Shown piece after piece: positions 58,425 to 64,000 of a stretch of 64,000 nt of DNA. This DNA comes from Nitrososphaera sp. Lineage in GTDB: Archaea > Thermoproteota > Nitrososphaeria > Nitrososphaerales > Nitrososphaeraceae. The translations under genes and the position numbers were made by a program. The stretch lies in contig NZ_JACAEH010000021.1 of the NCBI RefSeq assembly GCF_013388945.1, forward strand, positions 95,309 to 159,308. Reading direction: 5' to 3'. The first letter of the stretch is position 1, and each line of letters begins with the position of its first letter. The notes under the pieces were generated by a model, which made no database searches, was not told the origin of the DNA, and was given only the letters and a program-made list of their open reading frames with translations.

Positions 58425-58970
58425 GTGTCAGAGCCTGTCACTGTAATCGTAACCAGAACTGCCAAGGCCGGCAAGCTGGCCGAGTTTGAGCGGTGGATGG
58501 AAGGCATCATCCACGCCGCCATGCAGTTTGAGGGCTTTATGGGCATAAACGTGATTAGGCCACAGGACCCCACCCGGCCAGAGTACGTCATCATCTTCCG
58601 CTTTGACACCTACGAGAACCTGGCAAAGTGGGAAAACTCTGAAGTGCGCCGGGAATGGGCGGAGAAGAGCCGTGCAGTGGTCGAAGGCGAGGCCAAAATA
58701 GAGCGCAGGACAGGCCTGGAATTCTGGTTCACGCCAAGGCCGGGCTTGCCGGCGCCGCCGAGGCACAAGATGGCAATCGTGCTCGTCGCGGTCCTCTCGT
58801 CGCTTCTGGCAACAGTGGTGCCCCTGATTCAACTTGCGATGCAGGACCTGCACCCTGCCCTAAGGCTCGTCATAGGCGTCGCAATAATGGTGCTCCTCAT
58901 GACATACGTCGTGATGCCAGCTGTCACCAGAATCTTGCGTCCGTGGCTGTACAAGAAAGAATTTCTCTAG
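58425..58970 (+). CDS. Monooxygenase-domain (ABM) membrane protein
   Basis: The 181-residue protein has an N-terminal antibiotic-biosynthesis-monooxygenase-like ferredoxin-fold domain (PVTVIVTRTAKAGKLAEFERWMEGIIHAAMQFEGFMGINVIRPQ, FRFDTYENLAKWENSEVRREW) and two C-terminal membrane helices (MAIVLVAVLSSLLATVVPLIQL, LVIGVAIMVLLMTYVVMPAV). Known relatives attach the ABM domain to the membrane; activity unknown. GTG start about 25 nt after TATA-like GATTATTAG. Stop overlaps the convergent GGPPS stop. Confidence 0.8.
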   Translation: MSEPVTVIVTRTAKAGKLAEFERWMEGIIHAAMQFEGFMGINVIRPQDPTRPEYVIIFRFDTYENLAKWENSEVRREWAEKSRAVVEGEAKIERRTGLEFWFTPRPGLPAPPRHKMAIVLVAVLSSLLATVVPLIQLAMQDLHPALRLVIGVAIMVLLMTYVVMPAVTRILRPWLYKKEFL

Positions 58971-59857
58971 ATCTGCACCGACGCAAGGTCGGTCAAAAGC
59001 TCAAGGTGGCGCACGGTGCTTCCTGCGCCGCGCACCTTTTTCAGCTCCTCCTTTGCCTTTGCAGAGTACGACTTGTACAGCTTTTCCATCCTGTCCACAA
59101 ACTCTGCTGACTTGTCGTTCTGCTTTACAAGCATGTTGAACAGCTTGTCCTCGTTGTTCCAGTCTATCAAGTCGTCGTGTATCTGGTACGCGACGCCCAG
59201 GAGCTGGCCGAAAGACGTCATTGCGCGCACCTGCTCCTCGGTGCCCTCGCCCAGGATGGCGCCTATTCTTGCCGACGCCCGAAAGAGCGACGCGGTCTTG
59301 TGCTCCAGCACCTTGATGTAGTCGTCCTCGGTTATCTGCGGGGCCTTGTTGAGGCGTATCTCCATCATCTCGCCCTCGCTCATGCGCGTGGCCGCGTTTG
59401 AAAGCTCGTTTACCACAAGCGGGTTTTTCAGCTTCGAGCCGATGTCAAGTATGACCCCGAGCACGAAATCAGCGGTCAGTATGCTGCTGTTGTAGCCGTA
59501 TTTCACATGAAAAGACGGCTTGCCCCTGCGCGTGTTCTCCTCGTCGATGATGTCGTCGTGGATTATGGATTCAGTGTGCAGGAGCTCGATTGCCGAAGCT
59601 GCCATGTACGAGTCGCCGTTTGCCTTCTTGCCGGAAATGGCTTCAGCCGACAGCACAAGGATGAGCGGCCTTATGCGCTTGCCGCCCTCGCAGGCGTAGC
59701 GCAGTGGCGCGTGGAACTCGGACCACGAGTAGAGGTCAAGCTCGCGCTTTAGCGCGTCCTCGATGTGGGCGAGGTACTCGCCGCAAAAGTCAGTCAACGG
59801 GTTGGCCTCTATGTTTCTCCTGCCCAAAAGCCAGCTTCTTCCTTGAGGGTAGTCCAT
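58967..59857 (-). CDS. Polyprenyl (geranylgeranyl) diphosphate synthase
   Basis: The 296-residue protein has the first Asp-rich motif HDDIIDEENTRRG and the second motif IHDDLIDW, both intact, plus GGKRIRPLILVL. It condenses IPP with allylic diphosphates to make C20 chains for archaeal lipids (chain length inferred, not read). It forms, with mevalonate kinase and the GGR-like flavoprotein in this window, part of isoprenoid lipid synthesis. Confidence 0.93.
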   Translation of the reverse strand: MDYPQGRSWLLGRRNIEANPLTDFCGEYLAHIEDALKRELDLYSWSEFHAPLRYACEGGKRIRPLILVLSAEAISGKKANGDSYMAASAIELLHTESIIHDDIIDEENTRRGKPSFHVKYGYNSSILTADFVLGVILDIGSKLKNPLVVNELSNAATRMSEGEMMEIRLNKAPQITEDDYIKVLEHKTASLFRASARIGAILGEGTEEQVRAMTSFGQLLGVAYQIHDDLIDWNNEDKLFNMLVKQNDKSAEFVDRMEKLYKSYSAKAKEELKKVRGAGSTVRHLELLTDLASVQI

Positions 59858-59917
59858 TCCGTGACCATATTAATTTACTGCTTGGCAGGAAAAGTGCCCA
59901 GGAAAGGTCATTTCAAG

Positions 59918-60151
59918 TTAGCCCTTGAACCCGACCATCGTGTCGGTGTTCAGCAGGTTCCCGAGCCCTCTTATCGCAGATATCGCGGCGGTGAATTTCT
60001 CGACAGAATCTGACTCTATCTTGGCTACAAGCTGGTACGTCTTGTCCAGCTTGTATGCGTACGAAACAGCCGGCACCTCTCTAATCTTTTTCAAGAGCTC
60101 GTCTTGCCGGCCTTCAACACACTCGATGAACATGAACCCTACCGGTATCAA
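59918..60151 (-). CDS. Stand-alone Lrp/AsnC ligand-binding (RAM) domain protein
   Basis: The 77-residue protein matches the C-terminal ligand-binding domain of Lrp/AsnC regulators without the DNA-binding part: GFMFIECVEGRQDELLKKIREVPAVSYAYKLDKTYQLVAKIE and LLNTDTMVGF. Such domains bind amino acids or act as dimer partners. TTG start; a later ATG at residue 7 is possible. Operator or partner unknown. Confidence 0.8.
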   Translation of the reverse strand: MIPVGFMFIECVEGRQDELLKKIREVPAVSYAYKLDKTYQLVAKIESDSVEKFTAAISAIRGLGNLLNTDTMVGFKG

Positions 60152-60200
60152 CCCAGCCGTGTAGAAATCTCATCGAATTTTAGTGCTTCTAAGGAAATGG

Positions 60201-60276
60201 TGCTCCGGCCGGGATTTGAACCCGGGATCTGCGACTCGAAAGGCCACAATGCTTGACCGGACTACACCACCGGAGC
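60201..60276 (-). tRNA. tRNA-Glu (TTC)
   Basis: Read on the minus strand: acceptor GCTCCGG/CCGGAGC with discriminator A, anticodon stem GTGGC/GTCGC with loop CTTTCGA (anticodon TTC), and T-arm CCGGG-TTCAAAT-CCCGG. An encoded CCA follows (60198-60200). No intron. Confidence 0.92.
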
Positions 60277-60357
60277 ACTTGCGATTTGAGCGTTCCTGTT
60301 CACATAAAATCCTTACCTTTGAAAACGTTTTATTACGGCGCCTGAATTGTGTACCGC

Positions 60358-61017
60358 ATGGAAAACAGTCTTGTCGAGAGGATCGACGCCGAGGTTGAAA
60401 AGCGCAGCCTGCTAAAGCACCCGTTCTACCAGATGTGGTCGGAGGGCAAGCTTACAGTCGATCACCTGCAGGGCTACTCCAAGGAATACTTCCAGCTCGT
60501 AAAGGCAGTCCCAACCTTTGTCCAGAACATCGCGTCTTTCAACACCGACGCTACCATTGCCCCGGAAATAGAGGGCAACATGAAGGAGGAGTCGGAGCAC
60601 GTCGAGCCGTGGACCCGGTTTGCAAGAGCCCTGGGCGTCCCGCTTGACGAGCTGACAAACTATGCCGGCGCTTCCAAAACAAACGAGGCTGTGGCGAAAA
60701 TCATGGCGCTCTCAAGGGGCTCGTTTGAAGAGGCAGTGGCAGCAATGTACGCCTTCGAGTCTGAACTGCCAAAGATAAGCCGGAGCAAGATAGATGGCCT
60801 TGTAAAGTTCTACGGCCTTGACGGCAAGGACGCGCTGAACTACTTTGAGATCCATGAAGAGGCCGACATCCGACACGCGCAGACCTGGCGCAGCATACTG
60901 GCCTCGCTTCCCGCAGACAGGCAGGAAAGGGCGTTTGCCGCGGCGGTCGAGTCGCTCAAGGCGCAAAACCTTCTGCTTGATTCGGTGCAGGAAAAATACG
61001 TCGGCGTCTATTGCTGA
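60358..61017 (+). CDS. TenA/PqqC/CADD-like iron-type oxygenase-fold protein
   Basis: The 219-residue all-helical protein resembles the heme-oxygenase-like fold of TenA, PqqC and chlamydial CADD: HPFYQMWSEGKLTVDHLQGYSKEYFQLVKAVPTF, EEESEHVEPWTRFARALGVP-like repeat region (KEESEHVEPW), and EIHEEADIRHAQTW. The spaced His/Glu residues (EESEH, HEEADIRH) look like a diiron ligand set, as in CADD, rather than thiaminase. The ATG at 60358 is preferred; TATA-like GTTTTATTA lies about 27 nt upstream. Substrate unknown, para-aminobenzoate-type chemistry possible. Confidence 0.75.
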   Translation: MENSLVERIDAEVEKRSLLKHPFYQMWSEGKLTVDHLQGYSKEYFQLVKAVPTFVQNIASFNTDATIAPEIEGNMKEESEHVEPWTRFARALGVPLDELTNYAGASKTNEAVAKIMALSRGSFEEAVAAMYAFESELPKISRSKIDGLVKFYGLDGKDALNYFEIHEEADIRHAQTWRSILASLPADRQERAFAAAVESLKAQNLLLDSVQEKYVGVYC

Positions 61018-61058
61018 ACAAACCTTTATACATACTAGTCAGAATTTTTGCATTGCGT

Positions 61059-61133
61059 GGGCCCATAGCTCAGCCTGGTTAGAGCGACCGGCTCATAACC
61101 GGTCGGCCAAGGGTCCGAATCCCTTTGGGCCCA
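61059..61133 (+). tRNA. tRNA-Met (CAT)
   Basis: Acceptor GGGCCCA/TGGGCCC with discriminator A, anticodon stem ACCGG/CCGGT with loop CTCATAA (anticodon CAT), and T-arm AGGGT-CCGAATC-like. CCA is encoded (61134-61136). The acceptor does not look like the initiator (AGCGGG); it is elongator Met or, if modified, tRNA-Ile2. Confidence 0.9.
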
Positions 61134-61149
61134 CCATTGTCCACGCTTC

Positions 61150-61320
61150 CTAATGGCGCTTCTCTACCCTTACAAAACTGTCAAGTATCTTCTGGGCGTT
61201 CTGCGGCTGGGCCCGGAGCACTTCCCTCATTATGGTCTGCACCTGTTCAAGGTTGTAGTAATACTCGCCTTTCTTGAACCAGATGTCGCCTTTGAGGTTG
61301 AAAAGCTCGTGGACTTGCAC
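61150..61320 (-). CDS. Small conserved-looking protein (56 aa)
   Basis: Below the track cutoff. A GTG-started 56-residue protein, MQVHELFNLKGDIWFKKGEYYYNLEQV..., has a normal amphipathic composition and ends at TAG. A minus-strand TATA-like ACAATAAAT lies about 25 nt upstream, giving a leaderless start. It lies between tRNA-Met and the NTF2-like gene. No family recognised. Confidence 0.6.
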   Translation of the reverse strand: MQVHELFNLKGDIWFKKGEYYYNLEQVQTIMREVLRAQPQNAQKILDSFVRVEKRH

Positions 61321-61392
61321 GCAGAAAAATCAGGGCCGCTATTTATTGTCATGATCACTTTTCTCCATCCTGAAAATCCGCCCGGTTCCACA

Positions 61393-61767
61393 TCAGAGAA
61401 ACTTTATCCTGAGCGACTTTATCCTCCTGACATGGCCGTCGCCCTTCTTGCCCTCTCCAGCCTCTTTTACGAAATTGAAGGTGAACCTGCCCCGCAAGGT
61501 GGTCCCGCGCTCAAACGTGACCAGAGCGGTTGTTTCGTCGTCGCTGCCGTCTTCAAACCTGATATCACGCTTTAGACCGGCATTTGCCATGAGGACAATC
61601 TTGAGAAAGCTCTCTATTGCCTCCTTGCCGCGCAGCCCTTCTTTCTCGTTGCTGAAAGGCTCGTACACCACCGGCTCGTCGTCGGTAAACAGGTCGAGGA
61701 TGCCGTCTGCATCCTTCTTTGTTATCAGGTCAAAATAGCGGCGGACTGTCTCCTGCCCCGTCAGCAT
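61393..61767 (-). CDS. SnoaL/NTF2-like fold protein
   Basis: The 124-residue protein has the NTF2-like cone fold pattern: ETVRRYFDLITKKDADGILDLFTDDEPVVYEPFS, EAIESFLKIVL and a strand-rich second half ending RIKSLRIKFL. Could be a lyase/isomerase or binding protein. The ATG is at 61767. A minus-strand TATA-like CTTAAATAG (about 61837-61845) with an upstream TGCACTGTACAC element, also found before amoA, precedes it. Confidence 0.75.
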   Translation of the reverse strand: MLTGQETVRRYFDLITKKDADGILDLFTDDEPVVYEPFSNEKEGLRGKEAIESFLKIVLMANAGLKRDIRFEDGSDDETTALVTFERGTTLRGRFTFNFVKEAGEGKKGDGHVRRIKSLRIKFL

Positions 61768-61849
61768 TGACTCTACACCTGTCTCCTAGGTGCCATCCTG
61801 AAGAATACACCGCGACGCGACGGATTGTTTTATTCTATTTAAGGAGGGT

Positions 61850-61861
61850 GTGTACAGTGCA
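61850..61861 (-). promoter_or_regulatory. TGCASTGTACAC element, copy 1
   Basis: Read on the minus strand, TGCACTGTACAC lies four bases before the TATA-like CTTAAATA that precedes the NTF2-like gene. One of four copies in 1.6 kb; the others are at 61909, 62454 and 63393, and copy 4 is upstream of amoA. Confidence 0.55.
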
Positions 61862-61908
61862 CGGCAAGAATTGGGAGCCCGCGTCTAGTGTCGAATGCAG
61901 GTCTGCCA

Positions 61909-61920
61909 TGCAGTGTACAC
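61909..61920 (+). promoter_or_regulatory. TGCASTGTACAC element, copy 2
   Basis: Exact TGCAGTGTACAC, six bases before a TATA-like CTTAAGTG at 61927. The TATA is weak and the downstream gene starts about 135 bases later, so its role is less sure than copies 3 and 4. Confidence 0.5.
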
Positions 61921-62061
61921 GCGCTGCTTAAGTGCAATGAGACGCAAGCCGGCAGAGTAGGCAGATAGACATGGTGCAACTGGCCCTGCCCCGCGGCTCT
62001 CTTCTCCCAATGGCCGGCCGCTCTATGTGGGCAGGGCCCTCCACCTCGACTGTCCTGGGAT

Positions 62062-62445
62062 GTGCAAACTTTGTTGTCTGAGTTTTGCAGGCAGGTCCTC
62101 GAGCTTGACCCCGGCATAAGGTTTGCAGGAGTCGCCAACAAAAATGGCCGGCTTGCAGCCGCGCGGTACCGCAAGGGCGTGGTTCCGCTGCTAGACAAGA
62201 GCCGGCTAGAGCTCTCAGTCGTCCAGTCGGCAATCAGGTTCAATACAAGGGAAAGCTTTGAGCAGGAGCTTGGAAAGGCGCTTTATACGATAACGACCTA
62301 TGAAAGAGTGAAGCGGGCCACCGTCCCCATCCACGACGACAAGAAAAGGCTGCTCTTGGTTTCGTTTGACATAACTGCAAGGCCGGGTCCCATCATAAGA
62401 AAAAAGATACTGCCGCTCATAGAAGAAAAACTCCGCGGGGCCTGA
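62062..62445 (+). CDS. Thaumarchaeal small conserved protein (paralogue B)
   Basis: The 127-residue protein (GTG start) is a paralogue of the gene at 22316: RFAGVANKNGRLAAARYRKGVVPLLDKSR and a matching C-terminal half (ERVKRATVPIHDDKKRLLLVSFDITARPG). Both look like roadblock or profilin-type domains of unknown function, with duplicates common in Nitrososphaera by recollection. The GTG start is provisional. The upstream copy 2 element may drive it. Confidence 0.65.
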   Translation: MQTLLSEFCRQVLELDPGIRFAGVANKNGRLAAARYRKGVVPLLDKSRLELSVVQSAIRFNTRESFEQELGKALYTITTYERVKRATVPIHDDKKRLLLVSFDITARPGPIIRKKILPLIEEKLRGA

Positions 62446-62453
62446 TTTTGCAA

Positions 62454-62465
62454 CGCACTGTACAC
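62454..62465 (+). promoter_or_regulatory. TGCASTGTACAC element, copy 3
   Basis: CGCACTGTACAC (one base from the consensus) lies six bases before TATA-like GATAAATA at 62472, which is 30 nt upstream of the small membrane protein ATG at 62503. The same spacing is seen before amoA. Confidence 0.55.
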
Positions 62466-62502
62466 TTGGTGGATAAATAATCAGCTGCACAATCGCATGG
62501 CG

Positions 62503-62703
62503 ATGGGCAGAATAAACGGCGAAAACGTCGCAGGCGCGGCGTTCCTTGTCTTTTCAGGACTGTTTCTTGCGGCAAGCATGGTAAACCCCGTGATCGCCTC
62601 TGTGAGGGTGGTCTTTTACGTGCTGGTCGCGGCAGGCATAGCTCTCCTGTTCCTTGGCTACAGGACCTACCGGCACGAGCAGCAGGTCGCAGTGATAGAA
62701 TGA
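62503..62703 (+). CDS. Small two-TM membrane protein
   Basis: The 66-residue protein (ATG at 62503 or 62497) has two membrane helices: VAGAAFLVFSGLFLAASMV and VVFYVLVAAGIALLFLGY, and a short basic tail. Starting at 62503 fits the TATA-like GATAAATA 30 nt upstream, the same distance as in amoA. Family not recognised. Its promoter carries the TGCASTGTACAC element. Confidence 0.6.
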   Translation: MGRINGENVAGAAFLVFSGLFLAASMVNPVIASVRVVFYVLVAAGIALLFLGYRTYRHEQQVAVIE

Positions 62704-62785
62704 TTTTAAAATGCACTGAAATTCCTTGCAGAGAATTACAATGCAGTCTCACTTTTTATTAACATGCTCCCGGGCAAGCCCTGAC

Positions 62786-63130
62786 ATGTCCATCGAAGTT
62801 GTAAAAGCTTATGATGAAGTCGTCGCGCAGCTGCAGGAAAGACACAGAAACGTCGACCCGTTCCTGCTGTTAAAATCGTCGATGCTCACGCGCAAATACC
62901 CCCAAGAGAAAAAGCAGAGGTTCTGGCTGAGCGTCCAGTACCAGCACGATGCAAGCGAGGAAGAGGTATCGCGCAGGATACAGCACATGGTCGGCCTGAT
63001 ACCTGTAAGCCACGGCCACGGGCGCTATGAGATAGTGCTTCAGACCGGTCTTGACACCGTGCTTGCGATGGCGAGCCTTGACGGCATCGACACTGTCGCA
63101 GGCGAGGTCTACCCGAACGCGTACGGCTAG
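62786..63130 (+). CDS. Conserved-looking hypothetical protein (114 aa)
   Basis: The 114-residue protein (ATG at 62786; the track extends 20 codons upstream of a TATA-like TTTTTATTAA) is hydrophilic with an alpha-beta profile: VVKAYDEVVAQLQERHRNVDPFLLLKSSM, EEEVSRRIQHMVGLIPVSHGHGRYEIVLQTGLDTVLAMAS. I do not recognise a family. Position two genes upstream of amoA suggests a link to the amo region only by proximity. Confidence 0.65.
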   Translation: MSIEVVKAYDEVVAQLQERHRNVDPFLLLKSSMLTRKYPQEKKQRFWLSVQYQHDASEEEVSRRIQHMVGLIPVSHGHGRYEIVLQTGLDTVLAMASLDGIDTVAGEVYPNAYG

Positions 63131-63333
63131 TCGTCTTCTCTGCGCGTCACGCCTATCACAAGAAAGTCGCGCAGCTCCAGGTCCACGCGCTTGCCTATCA
63201 GGGGCCTGAGCTTGCCGAGGTTTACTTCTTTTTCGCACTCATAGTCTTCCTCCACGGATCTGCGGAGGATCCTTACAGTCTTGCTTTTTGCGTCGACTGA
63301 AACCAGCCTGCCTCTTGCGCCTGAAAGTATCAT
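63127..63333 (-). CDS. Small basic hypothetical protein (68 aa)
   Basis: The 68-residue basic protein (ILSGARGRLVSVDAKSKTVRILRRSVEEDYECEKEVNLGKLRPLIGKRVDLELRDFLVIGV) has an SH3/OB-like beta pattern. Could be a small nucleic-acid-binding protein. Its stop overlaps the preceding hypothetical protein stop by four bases and it is divergent from amoA. No family recognised. Confidence 0.6.
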   Translation of the reverse strand: MILSGARGRLVSVDAKSKTVRILRRSVEEDYECEKEVNLGKLRPLIGKRVDLELRDFLVIGVTRREDD

Positions 63334-63392
63334 GCGTCATGCGCTGGAAGAGCCGGAATAAAGCCTTAACAGATGTGAAGGGAAAAATGCAA

Positions 63393-63404
63393 TGCAGTGT
63401 ACAC
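63393..63404 (+). promoter_or_regulatory. TGCASTGTACAC element, copy 4 (amoA promoter)
   Basis: Exact TGCAGTGTACAC, six bases before TATA-like CTTATATT at 63411-63418, which is 30 nt before the amoA ATG. Its core GTGTACAC is itself palindromic, as expected for a dimeric regulator. Confidence 0.6.
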
Positions 63405-63410
63405 CCGCAA

Positions 63411-63419
63411 CTTATATTG
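63411..63419 (+). promoter_or_regulatory. amoA TATA box
   Basis: CTTATATTG is centred about 26 nt upstream of the ATG at 63441, so transcription should begin at or very near the start codon. Confidence 0.6.
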
Positions 63420-63440
63420 TACCTTCCGGCGGAAGAGGTA

Positions 63441-64000
63441 ATGGTTTGGCTAAGACGTACGACACACTACCTCTTCATGGTGGTGGTGGCAGTCAACGGA
63501 ACACTGCTGACCATCAACACAGGAGACTACCTGTTCTACACAGACTGGATGTGGACATCCTTCGTGGTATTCTCAGTCGGCCAATCTACGATGCTTTTGG
63601 TCGGTGCGATATACTACATGCTGTTCACAGGCGTACCAGGAACGGCCACGTACTATGCAACCATCATAACCATCTACACGTGGGTTGCAAAGGGCGCGTG
63701 GTTTGCGCTGGGCTACCCATACGACTTCATCGTATCGCCTGTGTGGATACCATCCGCGATGCTGTTGGACCTCACGTACTGGGCGACAAGACGCAACAAG
63801 CACGCTGCCATACTCATTGGCGGTTCGCTGGTTGGCCTATCCTTCCCGCTGTTCAACATGGTCAACCTGCTACTGGTGCGCGACCCGCTTGAGGTAGCCT
63901 TCAAGTATCCGAGACCGACGCTGCCAGCGTACATGACGCCTATAGAGCCCCAGGTAGGTAAGTTCTACAACTCGCCTGTCGCTCTGGGATCTGGAGCTGG
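63441..64000 (+). CDS. amoA: Ammonia monooxygenase subunit A (AmoA), 3'-truncated by window
   Basis: The frame is open from ATG 63441 to the window end, giving 186 of about 216 residues: MVWLRRTTHYLF, NGTLLTINTGDYLFYTDW, TYYATIITIYTWVAKGAWFALGYPYDF, and TPIEPQVGKFYNSPVALG. This is archaeal AmoA, with several membrane helices. The ORF track omits it because it lacks a stop; the two ORFs listed there overlap it in other frames. AmoA is part of the membrane copper monooxygenase that oxidises ammonia to hydroxylamine. The amoB/amoC neighbours lie outside the window. Confidence 0.97.
   Translation, partial: MVWLRRTTHYLFMVVVAVNGTLLTINTGDYLFYTDWMWTSFVVFSVGQSTMLLVGAIYYMLFTGVPGTATYYATIITIYTWVAKGAWFALGYPYDFIVSPVWIPSAMLLDLTYWATRRNKHAAILIGGSLVGLSFPLFNMVNLLLVRDPLEVAFKYPRPTLPAYMTPIEPQVGKFYNSPVALGSGA

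Noticed and set aside
62742-62752. TGCAGTCTCAC upstream of the 62786 gene as a fifth TGCASTGTACAC copy
   Set aside because: Only the TGCAGT half matches, and spacing to the TATA is 1-2 nt rather than 4-6; treated as chance resemblance.
63392-63892. 166-aa ORF overlapping amoA
   Set aside because: Lies in another frame of the amoA coding region; amoA itself has unmistakable homology.
1-64000. CRISPR arrays, insertion sequences or integrase genes
   Set aside because: No array of regularly spaced direct repeats, no transposase-like ORF and no tRNA-flanking integrase was seen.

Overview
The window is archaeal chromosomal DNA from an ammonia-oxidising thaumarchaeon (Nitrososphaerota), most likely a Nitrososphaera-type group I.1b organism. 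The strongest evidence is a 3'-truncated amoA gene at the right edge whose N-terminus (MVWLRRTTHYLF...) is that of archaeal ammonia monooxygenase subunit A. The moderately high GC, TATA boxes about 25-30 nt upstream of many start codons (leaderless mRNAs), TFB, RpoN, Lhr helicase, Hjc, archaeal CoA biosynthesis, a mevalonate kinase and an ADP-forming acyl-CoA synthetase all agree. The species assignment is inference.

Layout. 0-5.7 kb: small metabolic and membrane genes (pterin dehydratase, tautomerase, M20 peptidase, cupredoxin) and tRNA-Val. 5.7-8.6 kb: ADP-forming acyl-CoA synthetase (candidate for the 3HP/4HB carbon fixation cycle) and a zinc-ribbon protein. 8.6-16.2 kb: intron-containing tRNA-Lys, a secreted TIM-barrel-like protein, Lhr helicase, a 740-residue exported PEF-signal protein and a di-heme-type membrane protein. 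16.2-21.3 kb: ArsR-like regulator behind a DtxR-type operator, CDF metal exporter, TFB, secreted nuclease, cyclophilin-like protein and Hjc. 21.6-31.8 kb: translin, TatA, glutamate dehydrogenase, A-type Fe-S carrier, FKBP, two small regulators, class V aminotransferase, a compact locus in which three promoters share one palindrome, an M24 peptidase and another PEF-signal protein.

31.7-40.6 kb holds two minus-strand operons. One is the archaeal CoA pathway (pantoate kinase, phosphopantothenate synthetase, PanB, CoaBC). The other is rpoN-enolase-uS2-MEMO-mevalonate kinase. Between them lies a plus-strand PhoU-like regulator divergent from pantoate kinase. 40.6-47.8 kb: tRNA-Leu, a two-domain blue-copper protein, ferritin-like protein, peroxiredoxin, AMP-forming acyl-CoA ligase, thioredoxin-like protein, a Cys-rich miniprotein, SDR, cupin and a geranylgeranyl reductase-like flavoprotein. 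47.8-58.4 kb: a complete 11-subunit complex I operon, nuoA-B-C-D-H-I-J-K-M-L-N, without the NADH-input subunits E, F and G. 58.4-64 kb: monooxygenase-domain membrane protein, GGPP synthase, tRNA-Glu, TenA/CADD-like protein, tRNA-Met, several small thaumarchaeal proteins and amoA.

The genes fit together as energy and core metabolism of an ammonia oxidiser: AmoA, copper proteins and an Fpo/Nuo-like complex I, plus carbon fixation, CoA and isoprenoid-lipid synthesis. The most interesting unlisted structure is regulatory: a palindrome repeated before three small exported or membrane protein genes at 28-29 kb, and a 12-bp element found four times at 61.8-63.4 kb at near-fixed spacing from TATA-like boxes, including that of amoA. 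Several convincing small genes below the ORF-track cutoff are annotated here.
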